A stretch of 64,000 nt of DNA from Arabidopsis thaliana (Eukaryota > Streptophyta > Magnoliopsida > Brassicales > Brassicaceae). The notes below the pieces were generated by a model that worked only from the letters and a program-made list of their open reading frames with translations, made no database searches and was not told the DNA's origin. Both the position numbers and the translations under genes were made by a program. The first letter of the stretch is position 1. Each line of letters starts with the position of its first letter. The stretch is taken from NCBI RefSeq assembly GCF_000001735.4, contig NC_003071.7, positions 11,773,151-11,837,150 of the forward strand. Direction: 5' to 3'. Shown here one piece after another: positions 25,544-36,222 of this stretch.

Positions 25544-27700
25544 TTAGAATTCTGTTTCACCACCAAAAAAGCCTCCTCCACCACCATCACCCGCTCCACC
25601 ATTAGCATCACCGCCACCACCAATGAGCATGTTCATCCCAAAGCTTTGGCATAAACCTTGCACCATTGTATTCATCAACATTGGAGTGCCAAGTCCTAGA
25701 GGTCCATTGGGTACTCCTCCATTTGCCATGTTAGGTCTTCCATTGGGCCTATATTGGAGAGGTCGACCACCCATAGTTCTCGGTTGCATCCTATTTGCAC
25801 CTTGGTTCACGTTCCCATATCTGTTCATGTTTGTACCACCTCTTCCATACATGCCCACATTCCTCGGCCTACCATTTTGACCGTATTGGTTCTGGTTATT
25901 CATTCCTGGTCCACCAACCGGCCCAACCATGGGTGCATACTGGTTATTGGGCTCTTCATTGAAACCACTATATTGTGAATCATTCATAGTCCCGTAAGAT
26001 TCACCATCTTCATACATAGACTCACTTCCTCCAGTGATGTCGCTATAGCTTTCGAAATCATTTTCACCATAATTGTCATCATAAGACTGATCATAGCCCT
26101 CATCACCGAAGTCACCTCCAACTTCAAAGTCACAATCACCATCACCACCACCATAACTCTCCTCGTAACCAACATTATCTTCACCAACATAGACATCAGT
26201 GCCTTCGACTTCGTTGTAGTTATCATTGTTGGCACCACTATCTATTGCATTGGAGGGTCCACCACTCGGCCCATTAAATCCTTGAGGTGCAATAAATGCA
26301 GATGGGTCACGAGGTCTATTAACTCTTACACTCACAGCCCCACCACGACCTCTTGTTGGATTATTACGAACATTTTGTACCCTTCTAGTTTGAGGTCCTC
26401 TAGGGCTTTGTATTGGACTGTTGGATCCTTGAAGCCCACCACGTGGGCCATTACCAACTATTTTCTTAGACCGAGAAGCCTGACCATTCTGGTTCGTGTT
26501 TTTCTTCCTTCCGCCACCCGAGCCTTGGTTCATACGAACCGGTCTTGGTCCTTGTGTGTTATCCAGAGACAGTGGATATAGATCAGCATCAGACAAATCA
26601 TTACATTGGCTACGAGCATCACTACTGCTTCCAAAATCACTCTCACTATAAGCAACACTTAAATTATCGACACAAGCCACAATTTCAAGCCCGTTACCAT
26701 CAACATCTTCTCCCTCGTCGTTACCATCAACGTCTTCTCCCTCGTCATTAGCCTCTTCAACATACACATCACCTTCATATTCAACCTCGACATCGACATC
26801 GACATCAACATCAACATCAACATCAACATCGACATCAACATCAAACTCTTTATTCGTTGCACTTGCACTACCATTGTAACCACTCCCATCCATTGATCCT
26901 TGACCAGTAAGTTCATTTGGTCCATTAGGCCCAACCTGAGCATTATAACCCAAGTTGTTGTTCTGTCTTCTTGGTCCATTGACAGCCGCGTTTTGAGCTA
27001 TAGGCCTATTAGGATTAATGGTCCTATTGGGCCTTGTCATAGGCATGGGCCTGACCCTGTTACTGCCTTGATTAGGCACAGGAAGCGAGTTTTGATGTTG
27101 AGGGTGACCGGCATGATGAGTATGAGGATTAGGTGCGGAAGTACTATGTTGAAGGAGGTGAGGATTAGGACCAGTGATACAACCGACATGAGCATCGAAT
27201 TCGCAGGGGATGCACCGGTAAAGCCACTGGTTCTTCCCAATCTTACGACAGATGTCGCAAGAGAAACCTTTATTAGCGCCATATGGAGATTGAAACGCGA
27301 GTTTAAGATTGTGTTGCGGATGAGACTTGTGGATGATTGAGAGCGGCTTGTAAGCACAAAGCGCGTGGATGTCGAAGTCGCATACAGAGCATTGGTAACT
27401 AAAACCCGTCCCGTGGATGCCACAACCGTCACAGTTGAAGTATCCACCATCGTAGACAGGAGCCACGAGCAGGCTAAGCGTATGCGAAGGGTGAGAGGGA
27501 TGTGTTATTACCTGCTTCATCTTGCTACACGACTCATGGAGAGAGAAGTTGCATGGCCTACATGAGTAAACCCGGCCGTTACCTCCGGTGAGTTTGCAGG
27601 CGGAGCACGGTGGTGATGACGTCGCCGGGGTTAGTTGAAGGCGGTGGGGGTGGCTGAAATGGTTAATAAAGCTATTGTTTTGAGTCGTTGGCTTCCCCAT
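25544..27700 (-). CDS. Triple DC1-domain protein with long low-complexity tail
   Basis: A single exon of 718 aa. Three Cys/His-rich DC1 (C1-like) zinc modules occupy about residues 15-58, 67-115 and 123-172, each with HxxHxxxL, CxxC and CxxCxxxxHxxC ligands. The remaining 545 residues are low complexity: an Asn/Pro/Arg stretch, a (Asp-Val)n run, two exact NDEGEDVDG repeats, an RG-rich patch, acidic Tyr/Gly/Asp/Glu-rich blocks, an Asn/Gln/Gly/Met-rich segment, and a Gly-rich end (GGGGDANGG). Plant DC1 proteins are numerous and mostly uncharacterised; some bind lipids or act in hormone and defence responses. I start at MGKPTT because DC1 homology begins soon after. No membrane segment is seen. 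Confidence 0.88.
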   Translation of the reverse strand: MGKPTTQNNSFINHFSHPHRLQLTPATSSPPCSACKLTGGNGRVYSCRPCNFSLHESCSKMKQVITHPSHPSHTLSLLVAPVYDGGYFNCDGCGIHGTGFSYQCSVCDFDIHALCAYKPLSIIHKSHPQHNLKLAFQSPYGANKGFSCDICRKIGKNQWLYRCIPCEFDAHVGCITGPNPHLLQHSTSAPNPHTHHAGHPQHQNSLPVPNQGSNRVRPMPMTRPNRTINPNRPIAQNAAVNGPRRQNNNLGYNAQVGPNGPNELTGQGSMDGSGYNGSASATNKEFDVDVDVDVDVDVDVDVDVEVEYEGDVYVEEANDEGEDVDGNDEGEDVDGNGLEIVACVDNLSVAYSESDFGSSSDARSQCNDLSDADLYPLSLDNTQGPRPVRMNQGSGGGRKKNTNQNGQASRSKKIVGNGPRGGLQGSNSPIQSPRGPQTRRVQNVRNNPTRGRGGAVSVRVNRPRDPSAFIAPQGFNGPSGGPSNAIDSGANNDNYNEVEGTDVYVGEDNVGYEESYGGGDGDCDFEVGGDFGDEGYDQSYDDNYGENDFESYSDITGGSESMYEDGESYGTMNDSQYSGFNEEPNNQYAPMVGPVGGPGMNNQNQYGQNGRPRNVGMYGRGGTNMNRYGNVNQGANRMQPRTMGGRPLQYRPNGRPNMANGGVPNGPLGLGTPMLMNTMVQGLCQSFGMNMLIGGGGDANGGAGDGGGGGFFGGETEF
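26697..26850. repeat. In-frame coding microsatellites of the DC1 gene
   Basis: Two 27-bp units (26697-26723 and 26724-26750) encode the duplicated NDEGEDVDG. A hexanucleotide array of CATCGA/CATCAA units at about 26788-26850 encodes the (Asp-Val)n run on the minus strand. Both are multiples of three, so length changes would keep the frame. Confidence 0.85.
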
Positions 27701-28417
27701 TTTTTGTATTTTTTTCTTTGGTTTTTGTCTTAGAAATGAGATTGTTCTTGTGATCAGAAACACAACTCAAGAGTTAATAGAGATAATAGGGTTGACATTG
27801 GTGTTAATAAAAGAGGGCTAAGTCAGTCAACGGAACGCGTTGCACGTCTCTTCATGTGTGATGAATAATACACATTGACTTTAACTAGTTGCATTTTCTA
27901 ATTATATGTGGTTTGGTTCCTCTTATCTTTCTTTATTTTGTCTGGTGTAGGCATAAAGTATTTGAATAAAACAAGAGGGTATATTTGATATTCTATTTTT
28001 TTATTGACCAATAAATAGTTGGATCGTAATGCCTAATATTCAAACATGGACGTTGTCTTCCTAATCTACAATGAATGTATCTAGCTTGCCACAAAATATC
28101 TAGTTGTTTGCGTTTACTCATAAGAATCCGATGATATACTATAACGTTTTCATATTCGTTAAACTTTGACATGTACCAACAGCTGATCGTAAGACTACGA
28201 TAACAATTCTTTGGGCATCAATTATTATTTCTGTTATAAAATCATGTCAAACTGTTTGGCCATGATTATTGTTTTGTTTTGTTCCTTCAAGTAAATAAGT
28301 TTTGTCCACAATTCTTTTTTCATTTTCCACATAGTCGGATTCCCTGTAGTGACGTAATAACCATATATATTATAACCAATCCATGCAATAATACCAGTCC
28401 ACTACATTATAACCGGC
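27701..28417. other. Spacer between DC1 and DUF220 genes
   Basis: The left part is the DC1 gene leader and promoter. The rest is AT-rich. No open gene, RNA gene or repeat stands out. Confidence 0.5.
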
Positions 28418-29741
28418 TCATTCCGGGTCTGAATTTTTGTGCATGTCGATAACAAATTGTCTAAGATCTTCGAGCAAATTCTTTATTGTTTTGATGGTGA
28501 TCTCACGGATGAACCAAGAAATCGGTGGCACATTAAGAAGAGAACAAGGCTGAAAGATCTGCTCCATTGTCACCTTTGATCCAATCCTTCCTTTTCCGTC
28601 ACTACATTTTTTGTACTCTTCTTCATTAATCCGCGACCTAGACTTGCATAAGCGTTCCTGATCTGCGTATAGTGGCTCCACTTTCCATCTACCCTCAAAC
28701 ACTTTCATGTACATCATTTTCTCTTTCTTATATTTTGCCTAAGCAATAGATCAACCAAAATATTCACTTCCTCCAAAACACAAAATTTAACAATTGGTTC
28801 ATGTGAAAGGTTTGGAGAAGCTTCTTACCGTTAGGTTTTTATGGTTTTCATCGATGATTAGATGTATCGGGATAGCTATAGAGCGCCCAAGGAGCTTATA
28901 TCTCAAAGTTTTTTTCACTCTCGTGATCTGCCGCGGTCCGTCCTTCTTCAAAACCTTTGTTGATTTGTTGTCCTTGTAGAAATTAAAAAGATTACACTTT
29001 CAATTATCGATCATAATTATGCTTAATTTAAATCATACAACTATATAAAGAAAAAAAACAAACCAAACGTTGGCGAAAGTCCCTATCGAATAATCTGAAG
29101 AAATTTATGTTTCTTGGATTAGTAAGCATCTCAGAGACTAATTGAGGAGGCCATCCCAATGTGAATTCTATGTTCAAATTGCAAAGACCCTTTTTTGTTT
29201 TCACCTTCAAACATAAAAGATATATATATAACCAAGTGTTAATTACTTAAGCATATATTTGATTTCTTAATTCTAGCAAAATTCCTCTAGTATTAGCTAG
29301 ATTTTTTTTTGCTGATCTACTATTATTACCTTCACCGTAGCAGGAGCATCATACCATGGATGCTTGTTATTTGGACCAGACCAAAGTCTTGCTTGCCTAT
29401 TCACCTCAGTAAGTCATAATATCTAGGATCGATAGCATACAATGGCATAGATCTAACATGCGAATGGTTTTTCTTGTACTCGGCCTTCAACTTTGGGTCC
29501 ACATCAGGATCCCAATACCAAGGTTCCTGAATATTAGTATCTTTCTCTGAAACTGAACCAGATTTAACATTCTCATGTATCTTGGACTTGGCCGCGGCCT
29601 ACAACAACAAACTAGCCTAGTCATGATCTCATTTTTATAGACTTCCCCGGGTCCTTTGATTGATGGAAATGAAAAACTGACCTTACGAGGCTGTTGAATG
29701 TTCTGATTGATCAAGCCACCAAATCCAGTAAATCCACCCAT
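28418..29741 (-). pseudogene. DUF220 family gene with a broken frame in exon 2
   Basis: Five exons on the minus strand (29682-29741, 29330-29598, 29064-29204, 28829-28972, 28418-28738) match the plant DUF220 layout. It starts MGGFTGFGGLINQN, then has a KxEYKKxH...MPLYAIDPR region, a GLCNLNIEFTLGWPP segment, VKVKKTL-type and KVFEGRWKVEPLY blocks, and a C-terminal VTMEQIFQP...WFIREITIKTIK stretch. Exons 1, 3, 4 and 5 are multiples of three and in register, but exon 2 is 269 bases. At 29400-29410 the sequence reads TTACTGAGGTGAAT where relatives encode LLREVN, so one or four bases are missing and the frame shifts. Either the gene is recently inactivated or an unseen splice choice bypasses this point. 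DUF220 function is unknown. I recall the locus as At2g27670. Confidence 0.7.
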
Positions 29742-30830
29742 TTCTATTCGAAAGTTTTTTAGTCCATAAACTATACTTACATAATGAGAGCAAGAGTACG
29801 TAAATGACTAACTAAAGCTTGTATTTAACATGTGGGAGTGATATTAAATACAATGTTTGCATGTTGAGAGAATGGTGCACGTTAAGTTTTACGTAAGGAA
29901 AAAAAAATGAAGTAGGCAGCTCCATTCTCGTGAGTTCTTTCTTGGCGTACGTACATGCGAGACCTACATGAGAAGAGAAAATATAGAAATTTGGTGCCAA
30001 TATTAATATACTCGTGATTAAAAGCATAAATTGAAAATTATAGAATCATGAGTTTTGTGTTGAATTATAAAATCTTGATCTGATGAAAAAAGCCTAGAAT
30101 CACACTAAAATTGTAATATTGCGTGTATTTTAAACCAATGTTCCACTTTATATTATACTTTCTTCTGTATAAAATCAAATATGTATAAGTTATAGTGCTC
30201 TTGTCCACATAATCATCAACATGGATCCGCTCCTGCTTTACATAGGCCATGTAAGATTATCTCGACATCGAGGAAACCTGTTGGTCTATCACTATTCCCC
30301 TCAAACAAGAGGTATACATTGTTGGAGAGGATAATAAAGTTGAACAGGTGTATTCTGGATTCACATCATCTATGCCAAATTTGTTTGAGTATGTTCCAAG
30401 TTTGACTCAAAGCCAGCTGTGAAGTAGTCTGGTGGTGAAACCTCCAAAAGAAGATGTGCTGGGAGCTAGGTGCCCGTCAAACCTTTCTTTTCATAAATTT
30501 TGTTTTCATAGTTATCTTGGTCATGTCCTCTGAATAATTAGTAAACTAGTTTTTCAATAAGAAGTGGTATTTGCCAAGTTTTCCTTTGAATCAAAGAATT
30601 GCTAAGTTTTTTTTATGATAAAACTATGTTTACTTACCTTAAACATGTTTACTCTATAGCTTACATGTAGCTTTGTGGTTTATATTAGTATTGTCTCTCC
30701 AAACATGCATAGAAGCAAAAGAAATAAAGCCAGAGAAGTCTTATAAATGTAAAAATGATTCCTCTACACATAAAAGTGTAATTACATGAGTTGATGATAT
30801 TGTATACAGTATAGAGTACATAGCTACACA
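29742..30830. other. Spacer with an unrecognised coding-like fragment
   Basis: AT-rich on the left. A 168-base frame at 30255-30422 (+) looks more protein-like than its surroundings. The right part holds the 3' flank of the aldo-keto reductase gene. Confidence 0.4.
30255..30422 (+). other. Unrecognised coding-like fragment
   Basis: An open stretch of 55 codons ending in TGA reads as balanced, non-repetitive protein (for example IPLKQEVYIVGED and PNLFEYVPSLTQSQL), unlike the AT-rich spacer around it. It has no ATG at its start. It may be a gene fragment carried or left here. I could not assign a family, so no function is claimed. Confidence 0.3.
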
Positions 30831-32815
30831 TCATATACGTCGGTATTCGTCTCCGCAGTCACCAATCACTTGGAGAAGATCTTTACCTTTCTTGGTAACC
30901 TCTTGTATGCTATTAACATCTTCTTCATCCAATACCAATGAGAATATAGCATTTGCGTCTTGTATGTGTTCCGCTAACCCGAGTCTCACTCCAATCATTG
31001 ATCCACCAACTCCTTGCTGAGATGATATTTTCATTTTTCCGACAAATCAAAAACCAGATTGGCCTTAAGAGTAAAGAGTAATGTGAGGAAGAACAAATAC
31101 CTGATCTAGTACATATCTCACAGCCACTGTTGGTATAGAGACTCCATGTTTTGTGGATATGGTCTTCATTGTTCGAAGTAAACCTTGAAATAGATTCCAC
31201 CCTCCCCATGCATCAACCATCTGTAATGTAACTCTCAAAAATCTTAAAACAGTACAAAGTAGGATGATCATGCATCAGCCATCCTAAACTCATAAAACAA
31301 GAACGGCCATTGGACTCTTACCCTTTTGTATTTTTGGAGAGATGGAGTATTCAAGCGAGGGCCAGCAAAAGGGATTGTTAGATTGGTATCAAGAAACTTC
31401 TCTGACAAGAGACCACCCATAACTGTCCCATATCTACACACAAAGACCAACGATGTGTTGTTAAATCAGTTTTAAAGAGAGAAATCAAAAAAGAATTTCA
31501 TAAAGTATAATTACGTTATAAGTTTGACCCCTGTAAGCTCGCAAAGCTGAGCCATTCTCTGTTGAGGACGCATGTCTACGATGGAGTGTTGCACCTGGAA
31601 AGAGTTTGCACAGAGAGTTAGAGATTTACAAAAAAAAAAAAAAGAGTCCGAATAAAGGCCATATATAATGTTCGGACATCGGGCTGACATTCACCTGATT
31701 GCTAACGACAGGGATTCCATTCTCTAAGATTTTCTGAAGTCTCTCTGTATCAAAATTAGTCAAAGCAACAGTCTTGATTTTCCCTGAAAGCATTTCAATA
31801 CTACACTTAAAGCAGCCCAATAGATAAACAAATAGACAATCACAACAAAGGAGAAAGATATAGCCCCTCTCGCTTACCTTCTTCCTTCAAGTCTGTGAGA
31901 TGTTTCAGTGCATCAAGATAGCCGTCATTCGCATAATCCCACCTATTCCCACATCACAGGTTTACTTTAGCAAGAAGATAGGAAACGTCAACGACTAGCA
32001 ATTAAGCGACGAGAGTAACACACACCAGTGAAACTGAAGCATATCAAGAGCAGCCACATCCATTCTCTTCCTCGATATATCGATGTTCTGACGAACATAG
32101 CTACTTGTCATCTTTATTGGAGGAGGCACCCATTTTGTCAAACTACATCATTAAATATAGCCTAACCATTAAGCCACCCTACCATATCTTATACAAATTC
32201 TAATCAATTGGACTAAATTTGCTTACCCTTTAATCTTCTCCAAGTACTCCGGTGGACGCTCTCGACGAACTCTATTGATAAAAATACCGTAAAGATCTTC
32301 AGCAGGACCATCTGAACATCATAGAAAACAAACTAAGCACAACTCTATTTCACTAATCTCCACACAATTCAATTCTTCTGTGACCAAAACATAGCTCCAC
32401 ACATTGAAGGTCATCAAGATCAAAACTAAGCACAGTTCTATTACTAATCTCCACACAAAACCTTTCAATTTCAAGTCAATTCTGAATATTCAATTTCACT
32501 TGTTAGCTACTTACAGTGATCAGCCATATCGAAAGTAGAGAGACCAGCATCGGCGTAACGAAGCATTGAATCAACGGCGTCGTTTCGATCAATCTTCCCC
32601 CATCCTCCGCTCGTTTGCCACATCCCGTTGAGAACTCTGCATATCTCCAGTGAATCGTTCCCGTTCTTCAGTTTCACCGACCGATCAGCCTCCGTAATCT
32701 CCACCGAACAATTCACAGAGGTGGAGATAGTTCTACGGCGAGAAACATTCCGGTAATTCGATGATAGTGTAGTGGCTAGGTTCGTGGCGATAACGGAATG
32801 TACGGACACAGGCAT
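30831..32815 (-). CDS. Aldo-keto reductase (NAD(P)-linked), probably plastidial
   Basis: Nine exons (minus: 32515-32815, 32227-32311, 32026-32142, 31878-31942, 31695-31783, 31515-31594, 31322-31433, 31101-31220, 30831-31016) give 384 aa. The first about 40 residues are Ser/Thr/Arg-rich without acidic residues, like a chloroplast transit peptide. The AKR catalytic tetrad can be placed as Asp96, Tyr101 (in FDMADHYG), Lys132 (LTKW) and His167 (LQFHWW). The C-terminal part has the NADP-binding GVRLGLAEHIQD segment, the counterpart of the family's IIGARxxxQ motif. The substrate is not known. I recall it as At2g27680, found in plastoglobule or chloroplast proteomes of related proteins, which is not shown by the sequence. 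Confidence 0.92.
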
Positions 32816-35800
32816 GGCCTCACTCTGTCGCTTCTCTCTCGGTGGAAGAGGAAAAGTGGATAATAACTCTGTGGCTTATGGGCCTCTAATTCTTTTCAGG
32901 CCCAAATTAATTTAGACCCTCCACGCTTCGATCACTTTGACCTCAAAACTCAAACTGCCGATTGTTTTTAATTTTAATTTTATTTTAAATCATAAAAGGG
33001 ATGAAGCTAACAAAAGCAAATATCTAGAGTATCTTGCATGATTTCGCTTTCTATATGTGTAACTTTAGGCTTTGAATATATGCTGTGTGCAAAATGGACT
33101 AAACATCTAACATATTAAACCATTTTATTTTTGGAGTATGCAGTAAACCTATGCATACCAAATTTATCTTTACGTTGATATATAGTTTGTTCGCCGCATA
33201 TTGTTCTATTTTTTTCAATTTACACTAATAGATATTACAGTTTTTGAACGATAAACAAAAAAGGTCTAAATCTCAAACAGATTTGTAAGTCTTAACCGCC
33301 ACAATCATTCGAAGTTTAAGTATGATTTATCAGAGAATCTTGAGATTGTTGTTTTAGAACCACCACTATTTTATACATTTAGAAAAAAGGTATGTTTGGG
33401 TTTTTATTAACCAAATCAACAATCCCTATTTGTTAAACTAAATTTGTCATTCATATTCTAATCTTCAATCTGTTTTTCTTTCATAAAAAAAGTTCGCTGA
33501 TGTAAATCATTGCAATATTAGAATTTATGATGTTCTTTCAAAAAGTTGGTCATGTAGGAAATGTCTAAGACTGTAAGGCAGTAACATTTTTATTTTAGTT
33601 ATTGATTTTTCTGATTTCTAAATTATCTTATGAGTTATGAAAACATATGTTTTTATTTGGAAAAGGGTTTAAATTTTAAAAGTATAATACTACTATGGTA
33701 AAATTTAGCTTTATTCCTTAATTTTTACTACGATTTTTTTTTCTAGAAAAAAAGATGTTTTAAAATCTTACAAAAAAAGGCGTCTACTTTTTAACTTTAA
33801 AATAGATACGAATTGCAAATATGTCGATTGGACAAGAACGAAGCGACTTGTAAGATATCAGTTAAAAGTCTCTCTACAAGTGGAAATGGGTAACCAAAAC
33901 ATTTTATTTTGGCTTTGTCGAAGCTATTAAAGTTTTTTTTCTGACTCTCGAAGTAACGACTAATAACGTCAACTGGAAACAGCTAGTTCAGTGCATGAGA
34001 GACGCGTGTCGACATGCAAATTGCATAAACCAATGTCCCATTTGCGGTTATATACTCTGAACACATGACCACTTGCTAACTTCAACACCGTCTTTTAAAC
34101 TCACGTGTTTAATTCTATGAAGCACATGTTTTTTTTCTTTGTTTTTTCTTCTTCGTGAAGGTACCTTAAGCAGAAATCAAAACAAGTTTACCAAATAGTT
34201 TTGTTATGATACACCGATAATTATTTTGCAATTACAAGTAAAAACAAAAAAAGGTTTTGATGCATGGTTCAAACTAAATTGTTCGATTCTTTAGGTTTTG
34301 AAGGTTTATTATGTTTTAGGTTAAGGTTCGAATCTACTTTACACTAAAAGTATGATTGAACATTATAAATATTATAAATGTAATTAATATCGATAAAAAA
34401 TATTGGCCATTAGTTTGGTGTAGTTTGGCATTTTGTTTGAATAGTAACTAGATTAAAAAATTGGCATGAATAGCTTGGTTGGTGAACGTAACCGTTCGGA
34501 AATGAGTTAGCAAAATACACGAATAACTTTGGGAAACGTGTTAACGAACACAACTCCAACTGTCTATGTAGACGTTACAATTTTAAAACATTAATATATT
34601 TTTTTCAATTTATGGAAATTTTAATTCGAGTTATAGCATAGAAATGTCAGTAATACAAACAATTTTCTTATAATTTGTTATTTATTTAAAATATTACTTA
34701 AAAATAAAATATTTCTCTCGTGTAAAAAAAACAAACAAAGATTTCTTACTATCTTATAATTTTATTCAGTTCATATTTTCTTATAATTCTTTGCCGATCC
34801 CTCAAAAGTATATTTTAATTTTATGTTTATATTTGATAAAATTTCATTACAGATCCCTCAAAATAAATTTTTGTTACGCCGCGTCCACAAAAGAATGTTT
34901 TTGGGGTATTTTTATCATGTTACTTAGTAGGTTATTTCTAATAACATAAATAAAGTCAATACTTTTTATGTCACTCATATCAGATGTTTTGCAAAACATT
35001 TATGTATTTAATTTTTTTGATCATTTGTATATGCAGTATTCTATGATTTGTTGAGTTGATTAAATTAAAATATTAAATTATCATTTTGAAACAAAAATTC
35101 TTAAATATGCGTTTTTAGCAAAACATAACTTAGAAAATGGAAGATAGGAAGTATATTAATGGCATTTGAAGTAAAATCTTACAAATTAAATGTTACTACT
35201 ATTTTTCTATTTTGTTGGTCACTTAAATGTTATAATATTTACAGCATATTCAACCAGCAATTTACCAAAACAACAAAATTGATTCTAATTCAAATACAAA
35301 ATCTGGTAATAGTAGTTTAAAGGTATACTGTATTTGATATGTTATTTTAAAAAAATATATTCATAATCTTGATAATCGACTAAATAGTAAAACGTTTTGG
35401 CATGTCCCAATAAAAAAATAAGGATACATTTCAAAAATGAATGTGTATTAAATTACCACAAATATTTAGTAGTACTATTAGATTAGGTAAATGATTTTAG
35501 ACTTCTAGTACAATAACAATGAGTACTAGTACTATTTTCTAAAATAATATGTCTTTTTGGAAAGTAGCACCTTATTTTACTCATCATAACATGTTTTAGA
35601 AAACATAACATGTTATTTAAAAATCATCACCTCAATTTAATGTTGTTTTTAAAAATCATCACCTCATTTTAATGTTGATTTTTTCTTTTAAAATTTATAC
35701 ATTTACTTAATCAACTATCACAATATTATAGTCATGTATCTGAATTACCCAACAAAATAATGCAAGACATCTATAATCATAATTGACAAAGTCTTATTTC

Positions 35801-36222
35801 GTATGTACGAAAATCAAATAAAGAATCTTTTTGTCGATATAATTAAGGTACTTCATGTCGACAACATAAATATATAAACAAAGTTGAAATTGTTGGCTGA
35901 AAATGAGGAATCTAAAGATCAAAATAATGCAAAACTGTTTTTTAACTTTATCAAAAAACCTTCAAATTTTTTTGTCACATGAATTGTTTTCAAAACATTT
36001 CTTGTTAATTTCTGCGCTCTTCACTTTCTGGTCTTGAAAATATGTTTTAACTAAATATTAGAGAACACATGTCTCTGTCCAGAATAAATGAGATTAAGAA
36101 AAAAAAAAAAAAAAAGAATCTCTATTTAATTGACTCAAAAGTTTTCTCATAACACAAACTCATCTCTTTCCTCTCACCTTCCTCATACATCATCTCTCTT
36201 TCTCTTTGTCTCCTCATCAACA
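32816..36222. other. Long AT-rich spacer and CYP94C1 promoter
   Basis: This 3.4-kb divergent region holds no gene I can support. A G-box CACGTG lies at 34102-34107. Two copies of a roughly 30-bp AAAATCATCACCTCA unit lie at 35616-35645 and 35646-35677, and an A run at 36098-36114 precedes the TATTTAA of the CYP94C1 leader. CYP94C1 is strongly jasmonate- and wound-induced, so a distal G-box is of interest, but its role is inferred. Confidence 0.5.

Noticed and set aside
36130-36222. Upstream in-frame start extending CYP94C1 by 31 residues
   Set aside because: The extension is Ser/His-rich and would bury the membrane anchor. The ATG at 36223 gives the normal P450 start and length.
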